DNA of 64,000 bases from Streptomyces sp. NBC_00576 (lineage in GTDB: Bacteria > Actinomycetota > Actinomycetes > Streptomycetales > Streptomycetaceae): positions 1,674,001-1,738,000 of the forward strand of contig NZ_CP107780.1 of assembly GCF_036345175.1 (NCBI RefSeq), given 5' to 3'. This document shows, piece after piece, positions 58,950-64,000 of this stretch. The notes under the pieces are model-generated. The model was not told the DNA's origin and did not search any database. It saw only the letters and a list, made by a program, of their open reading frames with translations. The translations under genes and the position numbers were made by a program. Position 1 is the stretch's first letter; the number at the start of each line of letters is the position of its first letter.

Positions 58950-60851
58950 ATGCCGTCAAGTCTTCGCGCACGTCTCAGATTCACCCTCACGGCCGTGTTC
59001 ACCACGGCCGCTCTGCTGCTCGCACTGCCGGGCCCCGCAGGCGCCGAACAGGCCACCGCGACGGCCACGTTCGAGCAGCAGGTGCTCTTCCGGGCCTCCC
59101 AGGACCCCGGATACTCCTGTTACCGGATCCCCGCGATCGTCCGGACCCTGAAGGGCACTCTGCTGGCCTTCGCCGAGGGGCGCAGAGACAACTGCGGGGA
59201 CGCCGGTGACATCGATATCGTCGTCAAGCGGTCGACCGACGACGGGCGCACCTGGGGCCCGCTCCGGGTCGTCAACGACGGCGGGGTCGACACGCACGGC
59301 AACCCGACGCCGATCGTGGACCGGGAGACCGGTCGCATCATCCTCGCGGAGAGCTGGAACACGGGCCGGGGCGGCGGCAACTGCCCGGTGCCGTGCGACC
59401 GCAGCCCCCATCTGCAGTACAGCGACGACGACGGGCTGACCTGGTCCGAGCCGCGCGACCTGAGCGCCGAGATCATGCCGCCCGAGTGGAACTCCTGGTA
59501 TGCGACGGGCCCCGTCCACGGCATCCAGCTCACCCGGGGCGAGCACGCGGGCCGGCTCGTCTTCGGTGTCAACACCGAGACGTGGGAAGGCAGTCGGATC
59601 AGCGCCAACCACGCCGCACTGATCTTCAGCGACGACGGCGGCGACCACTGGAAGGTCGGGGCCACCGACAGCTGGCCGATCGCGGCGGACGGCACCTTCC
59701 GGCAGAAACCGTCCGAGGTGACGCTCACCGAGCGCTCGGACGGGGTGATCCTGGTCAGCGGACGCGAACAGGACGGGACCGATCTCGGCCACCGCACCCA
59801 GGCCTTCAGCGCGGACGGCGGCAGCAGCTTCCTCACCCCGTTCCGCGCCCTCCCGGATCTCTACGCACCCCAGGTCCAGTGCTCCACCGTCGGCTTCGGC
59901 GTCCGTGTGCTGCTGGCCTGCCCGGCCGATCCCGACCGGCGCCGGACGATGATGATCCGCTCCTCGTACGACGGCGGGCGCACCTGGGACAGCGTGGACC
60001 GGGGCACGGTGGTCACCCGGGACTGGTCCGGCTACTCCGACCTGGTGAAGATCGACAGCGAGACGGTGGGCCTGATGTACGAGGGCGGCACCGTCGAGGC
60101 GCGCGACGAGATCCGCTTCGCCCGCTTCACGGAGGACTGGCTGACACCAGCGCGCGGTCCGGACCCGACCACCCGTGACCTGGCCCCGAACGCCCGTCCG
60201 GCCGCCGTCCTCGGCGGCGCCGCGCAGACGACCGGTGTGTTCGGCGGCGGTGCGGTGGAGTTCGACGGCGTGGACGACGCCGTACGCCTCCCGTACAGCG
60301 ACCGGCTGCCGCTCGGCACCAAGGACTTCACCGTGGCCCTCTGGTTCCGTTCCACGGCGACGACGGGCGACCGGCCGCTGCTGTGGATGGGCGGGGTCGG
60401 CTCCACCCAGCCGCAGATCTGGCTCCGCGCCGAGCCCGCGAGCAACCGCGTCCGGGGCCTGATGACCGTCCGGGAGGGCGCGTCGGCCGTCAGGACGGCG
60501 TCCGCGACCTCCGTGGGCACCTACAACGACGGCCAGTGGCACTTCGTGGCACTGCGCCGTGGCGGCGGCCAGTTCACCCTCTTCGTCGACGGTACGGCGG
60601 TCAGCGTGGCGGACGTGGCCGGTACCGTCAGCCGCAACTCGGCGTTCGGGGTGCACATCGGGCAACGGGTGGACAGCTTGCAGCACTTCAGCGGTGCGAT
60701 CGACGATGTCCGGGTCTGGGACCGGGCGTTGGGCGCGTCGGAACTGTCCACGGCTTCCATGACGGCGACGGTGGACCCGGCCACGGCCACGAGCAGCACG
60801 GTGCTGTGGCTGCCCATGGATCAGGTGAACGCGAGTCGCTCCGCGCGATAG
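58950..60851 (+). CDS. Secreted exo-alpha-sialidase with a LamG-like domain
   Basis: A 633-residue exported glycosidase. Signal peptide residues 1-32 (AALLLALPGPAGA). The sialidase propeller has the arginine motif YRIP (58-61), FAEGRRDNCGDAGDIDIV, and four or five Asp boxes (STDDGRTW, SDDDGLTW, SDDGGDHW, SYDGGRTW), as in GH33 enzymes. A concanavalin-A/LamG-like domain covers ~residues 415-615 (VEFDGVDDAVRLPYSD, FTVALWFRST, HFSGAIDDVRVWDRAL). It releases terminal sialic acids from glycans; the LamG domain probably binds carbohydrate. Start ATG 58950. Confidence 0.9.
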   Translation: MPSSLRARLRFTLTAVFTTAALLLALPGPAGAEQATATATFEQQVLFRASQDPGYSCYRIPAIVRTLKGTLLAFAEGRRDNCGDAGDIDIVVKRSTDDGRTWGPLRVVNDGGVDTHGNPTPIVDRETGRIILAESWNTGRGGGNCPVPCDRSPHLQYSDDDGLTWSEPRDLSAEIMPPEWNSWYATGPVHGIQLTRGEHAGRLVFGVNTETWEGSRISANHAALIFSDDGGDHWKVGATDSWPIAADGTFRQKPSEVTLTERSDGVILVSGREQDGTDLGHRTQAFSADGGSSFLTPFRALPDLYAPQVQCSTVGFGVRVLLACPADPDRRRTMMIRSSYDGGRTWDSVDRGTVVTRDWSGYSDLVKIDSETVGLMYEGGTVEARDEIRFARFTEDWLTPARGPDPTTRDLAPNARPAAVLGGAAQTTGVFGGGAVEFDGVDDAVRLPYSDRLPLGTKDFTVALWFRSTATTGDRPLLWMGGVGSTQPQIWLRAEPASNRVRGLMTVREGASAVRTASATSVGTYNDGQWHFVALRRGGGQFTLFVDGTAVSVADVAGTVSRNSAFGVHIGQRVDSLQHFSGAIDDVRVWDRALGASELSTASMTATVDPATATSSTVLWLPMDQVNASRSAR

Positions 60852-60918
60852 GCGGTTTGTTTGCCGCGGGCCCGGTGGGGGCTGGTCGCGCCCCGCGGCG
60901 GAGCCGCAAATCGACACA

Positions 60919-60947
60919 GCCCCGCACCCCCTTTCGGGGCGCGGGGC
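60919..60947. terminator. Bidirectional GC-rich terminator
   Basis: GCCCCGC (60919-60925) and GCGGGGC (60941-60947), with an inner CCCC/GGGG stem, lie between convergent sialidase and SBF-like genes. The preceding GGAGCCGCAAATCGACACAG resembles a sequence found before many Streptomyces terminators, as I remember. Confidence 0.65.
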
Positions 60948-60972
60948 CCACCCGACCTCCCCGGTCCGCGGC

Positions 60973-62022
60973 TCAGCCGGGATGTGTTGCTGTACCAGCC
61001 GAGATGCGGGACGAGTCCTGTGCGGTGACCCCCGAGTCGATCTCGGACCCGGTCACCGGGTCGTGCGAGCGGCGTTTGGCGATCACCGCGCACACCATCA
61101 GCTGCATCTGGTGGAAGAGCATCAGCGGCAGCACCGCCAGCGAGGCCTGGGCGCCGAACAGGACGCTCGCCATGGGCAGTCCGGCGGCCAGGGACTTCTT
61201 CGAGCCGGCGAACTGGATCGTGATCCGGTCCTCCCGGTTGAAACCGAGCGTCTTGCCGCCGTACCAGGTGAGCGCCAGCATCACCGCGAGCAGTACGGCC
61301 TCGACGACCAGGAGTCCGGCGAGCCGGCCGGGGCTGACCTGGTGCCAGATGCCCTCGACCACGCCCTCACTGAACGCGGTGTAGACGACGAGAAGGATCG
61401 AGCCCCGGTCGACCAGGCCGAGCACCTTCTTGTGCCGGGTGACGAACCCGCCGATCCAGCGCCGGAGCACCTGCCCGGCGAGGAAGGGGACCAGTAGCTG
61501 GAGCACGATTTCGAGGAGCGAGTCGAGCGAGAAGCCGCCGCCGGTGCTGCCGAGCAGCGTGGCCGCGAGCAGCGGGGTGACGACGATGCCGACGAGGGAG
61601 GAGAAGGAGCCCGCGCAGATCGCGGCGGGCACATTGCCCCGGGCCATCGAGGTGAAGGCTATCGACGACTGGATGGTGGACGGGACGAGGGTGAGGAAGA
61701 GCAGGCCGATGTAGAGGTCGTGCGTCAGGAACACCGGTTCGAGTCCACGGGCGGCCAGGCCGAGCAGCGGGAAGACGACGAACGTACAGGCGAGGACCGT
61801 GGCGTGCAGCCGCCAGTGTTTCAGTCCCTCCAGCGCCTCGCGGGTGGAGAGGCGGGCGCCGTAGAGGAAGAAGAGGAAGGCGATGGCGGCCGTGGAGGCA
61901 CCCGAGGCGACGTCGGCGCCCGTCCCGCGCGCCGGGAGGAGCGCGGCGAGGCCGACCGTCCCGAGCAACAGCAGGATGTAGGGGTCGATCGGCATCCAGC
62001 TCGGCCACTTCAGGCGTTTCAC
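60973..62022 (-). CDS. SBF-like (bile acid:sodium symporter-related, DUF4137-type) membrane transporter
   Basis: A 349-residue membrane protein with about nine or ten helices. IAFLFFLYGARLSTREALEG, FLTLVPSTIQSSIAFTSMAR, GNVPAAICAGSFSSLVGIVV and RITIQFAGSKKSLAAGLPMA are signatures of the YfeH/SBF-like CPA-superfamily branch. Start GTG 62022. Divergent from the LysR gene at 62173 with a dyad between, so it is probably that regulator's target. Substrate unknown. Confidence 0.88.
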   Translation of the reverse strand: MKRLKWPSWMPIDPYILLLLGTVGLAALLPARGTGADVASGASTAAIAFLFFLYGARLSTREALEGLKHWRLHATVLACTFVVFPLLGLAARGLEPVFLTHDLYIGLLFLTLVPSTIQSSIAFTSMARGNVPAAICAGSFSSLVGIVVTPLLAATLLGSTGGGFSLDSLLEIVLQLLVPFLAGQVLRRWIGGFVTRHKKVLGLVDRGSILLVVYTAFSEGVVEGIWHQVSPGRLAGLLVVEAVLLAVMLALTWYGGKTLGFNREDRITIQFAGSKKSLAAGLPMASVLFGAQASLAVLPLMLFHQMQLMVCAVIAKRRSHDPVTGSEIDSGVTAQDSSRISAGTATHPG

Positions 62023-62138
62023 GGTGCTCCACTACGCATGGGGGGGGATTGGGGACGTCAGGTACAGGGACGGTCGTGCCCTTTCCATCGTCCTCCTCCG
62101 GTTCGTGATCGGGAATCCCGTACACCGCTCTGACTGTC

Positions 62139-62153
62139 ATCGCGTTTCGCGAT
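62139..62153. promoter_or_regulatory. LysR operator candidate ATCGCG-TTT-CGCGAT
   Basis: A perfect 6-bp dyad 20 bases upstream of the lysR start, in the divergent region with the SBF-like transporter gene. Position and symmetry fit an autoregulatory site. Confidence 0.6.
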
Positions 62154-62172
62154 AACCCGGTAGCGTGGAGGG

Positions 62173-63036
62173 GTGTACGACCCCTCTCAGCTGCGGACCT
62201 TCCTGACCGTGGCCCAGACGCTCAGTTTCACGCAGGCCGCCCGGCGGCTCGGGCTGCGCCAGTCGACGGTCAGCCAGCATGTGCGGCGCCTGGAGGACGC
62301 GGCCGGACGGCAGCTGTTCTCCCGGGACACGCACTCCGTGGAGCTGACCGAGGACGGCGAGGTGATGCTCGGTTTCGCCCGCCGCATCCTGGAGGTGCAC
62401 GAGCAGGCGACGGCGTTCTTCACGGGCACGCGGCTGCGCGGCAGGCTCCGGTTCGGCGCCTCGGAGGACTTCGTGCTGACCCGGCTGCCGGAGATCCTGG
62501 AGGCCTTCCGGTACGACCATCCCGAGGTCGATCTGGAGCTGACGGTCGAGCTGTCGGGCACCCTGCACGAGCAGCTGGCCGCCGGGAAACTGGACCTCGT
62601 CCTGGCCAAGCGGCGGCCCGAGGATCCGCGCGGCGAACCGGTCTGGCACGACGAGCTGGTGTGGATCGGCGCGGAACGGCTCCGGCTGGACCCGGACCGT
62701 CCGGTGCCGCTGATCGTGTATCCGCCGCCGGGCATCACCCGTGCCCTCGCCATGGAGGCCCTGGAACGGCAGGGCCGTGCGTGGCGCGTCGCCTGCACCA
62801 GCGGCAGCCTCAACGGACTGATCGCGGCGGCCCGCGCGGGCCTCGGAGTGATGGCCCACTCACGCGGGATGATCCCGCCCGGCCTGGTCCGGGTGCCCGA
62901 CCGAGCCGGGCTGCCGGAGCTGGGCCGGGTCGACTTCGTCCTGGTCCACGGCCACCGCCGTACGTCGGCCCAGAGCGCGGCGGACGCGCTGGCGGCGGCG
63001 ATCCTGACGAGTGGGGACCGGCTGCACCGGCGGTGA
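62173..63036 (+). CDS. LysR-family transcriptional regulator
   Basis: A 287-residue regulator. HTH: LRTFLTVAQTLSFTQAARRL and GLRQSTVSQHVRRLEDAAGR; effector domain from GRLRFGASEDFVLTRLPEIL to GLGVMAHSRGMIP. Start GTG 62173 with GGAGGG directly upstream. Divergent from the SBF-like transporter, which it probably controls. The following 283 bases before the acyl-CoA ligase show no gene. Confidence 0.9.
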   Translation: MYDPSQLRTFLTVAQTLSFTQAARRLGLRQSTVSQHVRRLEDAAGRQLFSRDTHSVELTEDGEVMLGFARRILEVHEQATAFFTGTRLRGRLRFGASEDFVLTRLPEILEAFRYDHPEVDLELTVELSGTLHEQLAAGKLDLVLAKRRPEDPRGEPVWHDELVWIGAERLRLDPDRPVPLIVYPPPGITRALAMEALERQGRAWRVACTSGSLNGLIAAARAGLGVMAHSRGMIPPGLVRVPDRAGLPELGRVDFVLVHGHRRTSAQSAADALAAAILTSGDRLHRR

Positions 63037-63319
63037 CCACACCGCTGTGGGCGGCCGCCCACAGCGCCTCCGGAAACGTAAAGAGAGTCCCAAGAGGCCT
63101 GGCGCGGGCGGTGAGCGGGTCGGTCGGATTCGGTGGAGATTACTGGACCGGGACGCACTTCGACGAAAGAAATTCTGTCCGTCCCCTACCCATACAGACG
63201 CATTTTCCGCCCCGCGTCGGCGCCGAAGCCGAACACGACTCGGCTTGGCACCCCCTCCCGCGGTGCGGGGCGGTGGGGTAGCTTTCACGGCGCTGTGCAA
63301 AGCGTCTCTAGGAGCGGGT

Positions 63320-64000
63320 TTGCGCGAATTCACCAACCCTCCGTTGGCGTTGGCGCCGCCCGTGGGCGGACTGGCCGACGTGGTGTTCGAACATGCCCAG
63401 GAAGACCCCCTCCGGGTCGCGCTCGGCCGCAAGGACGAGGCCGGCCAGTGGCAGGACGTGACCGCGGGTGAGTTCCGTGACGAGGTCCTGGCCCTCGCCA
63501 AGGGCCTGCTCGCGCAGGGCATCCGGTTCGGGGACCGGGTCGCGATCATGTCCCGTACGCGCTACGAGTGGACGCTCTTCGACTACGCGCTGTGGACGGT
63601 CGGCGCGCAGGTGGTGCCGGTCTATCCGACGTCCTCGGCCGAGCAGGTCTTCTGGATGCTGTACGACGCCGAGGTGACGGCGGCGATGGTGGAGCACGAG
63701 GACCACGCGATGACCATCGCCACGGTCATCGACCGGCTGCCCCGGCTGAAACAGCTGTGGCAGCTGGACGTCGGCGCCGTGCAGGAGCTGTACGAGGCCG
63801 GCGCACACCTCGACGACGACACGGTGCACCGGCACCGGCTCGCGGTCACGCCCGAGTCGACGGCGACGATCATCTACACCTCCGGCACCACGGGCCGCCC
63901 CAAGGGCTGCGTCATCACCCACGCGAACTTCATGTTCGAGGCGGACACCGTCATCGAGCGCTGGGAACCGGTGTTCCACTCCCGGAAGGGCGACGAGGCG
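63320..64000 (+). CDS. Long-chain fatty acid--CoA ligase, N-terminal part (continues beyond window)
   Basis: The first 227 residues of an AMP-forming acyl-CoA synthetase, cut by the right edge. LADVVFEHAQEDPLRVALGR, WTLFDYALWTVGAQVVPVYP followed by TSSAEQVFWMLYDAEV, and the P-loop IIYTSGTTGRPKGCVITHAN are typical of FadD15-like actinobacterial long-chain ligases of ~600 residues. The start is TTG 63320 (LREFTNPP), with AGGAG at 63310-63314; this assumes the usual N-terminus of Streptomyces relatives. The product activates fatty acids with ATP and CoA. Confidence 0.87.
   Translation, partial: MREFTNPPLALAPPVGGLADVVFEHAQEDPLRVALGRKDEAGQWQDVTAGEFRDEVLALAKGLLAQGIRFGDRVAIMSRTRYEWTLFDYALWTVGAQVVPVYPTSSAEQVFWMLYDAEVTAAMVEHEDHAMTIATVIDRLPRLKQLWQLDVGAVQELYEAGAHLDDDTVHRHRLAVTPESTATIIYTSGTTGRPKGCVITHANFMFEADTVIERWEPVFHSRKGDEA

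Overview
This 64 kb window is high-GC actinobacterial DNA that looks like a Streptomyces chromosome. Supporting signs are very GC-rich third codon positions, GTG/TTG starts next to AAGGAGG-type ribosome binding sites, many 4-base stop/start overlaps, an HrdB/HrdD-like sigma factor, an SCO5389-type small protein, Tat and lipobox leaders, and GC-rich hairpin terminators. All functions are inferred from protein sequence; no database search was run.

Layout: (1) 0-5.3 kb: tail of an unknown gene, SCO5389-like protein, group 2 sigma factor, alpha/beta-hydrolase remnant, YhgE/Pip-like membrane protein, soluble transhydrogenase. (2) 5.7-11.9 kb: an island of proteases without export signals: an S8 protease with an overlapping I9-like propeptide/inhibitor gene, a DUF1036-like protein, a duplicated-motif protein, a carboxypeptidase-regulatory-like protein, a V8-like protease and a trypsin-nuclease fusion. 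A tRNA-Leu(GAG) follows. (3) 12.4-34.8 kb: an oxalate/formate catabolic region: ketopantoate-reductase-like gene, PAS protein, formyl-CoA transferase, oxalyl-CoA decarboxylase, oxalate-CoA ligase, LysR regulator, NAD-dependent formate dehydrogenase (fds-type, four subunits), three paralogous GntR/FadR regulators, carbonic anhydrase, a second CoA transferase, an aldehyde dehydrogenase and an OFA-family transporter. Two internally deleted pseudogenes (sucC-sucD and a second OFA transporter) flank the intact transporter. (4) 34.9-42.7 kb: a Tat-exported sugar-isomerase-like protein and a tightly coupled six-gene ebo-like operon headed by an inositol-phosphate-synthase-like gene. (5) 42.8-54.1 kb: secreted ThuA/DUF1080 and PQQ-dependent sugar dehydrogenase proteins, then a sugar catabolism operon (isomerase, Gfo/Idh/MocA oxidoreductase, RbsBCA-type ABC transporter) with a ROK regulator. 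(6) 54.4-64 kb: KAS III, a second OFA transporter with a tiny partner gene, fdhD, MarR regulator, sialidase, SBF-like transporter, LysR regulator and the start of a long-chain acyl-CoA ligase.

How it fits together: oxalate enters through the OFA carrier, is activated to oxalyl-CoA by ligation or CoA transfer, is decarboxylated to formyl-CoA, and formate is released and oxidised to CO2 with NADH production. FdhD, encoded 31 kb away beside another OFA transporter, would sulfurate the formate dehydrogenase cofactor. Dyads of the form GCATACAG-N4-CTGTATGC occur in front of the formate dehydrogenase operon, two of the gntR genes and the sucCD-remnant/transporter promoters. A second 19-bp element, CTGTAGACAATATNTCGTC, occurs in both the gntR1/panE and the OFA/fdhD intergenic regions. 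Together they suggest a dispersed oxalate/formate regulon run by the three GntR paralogues.
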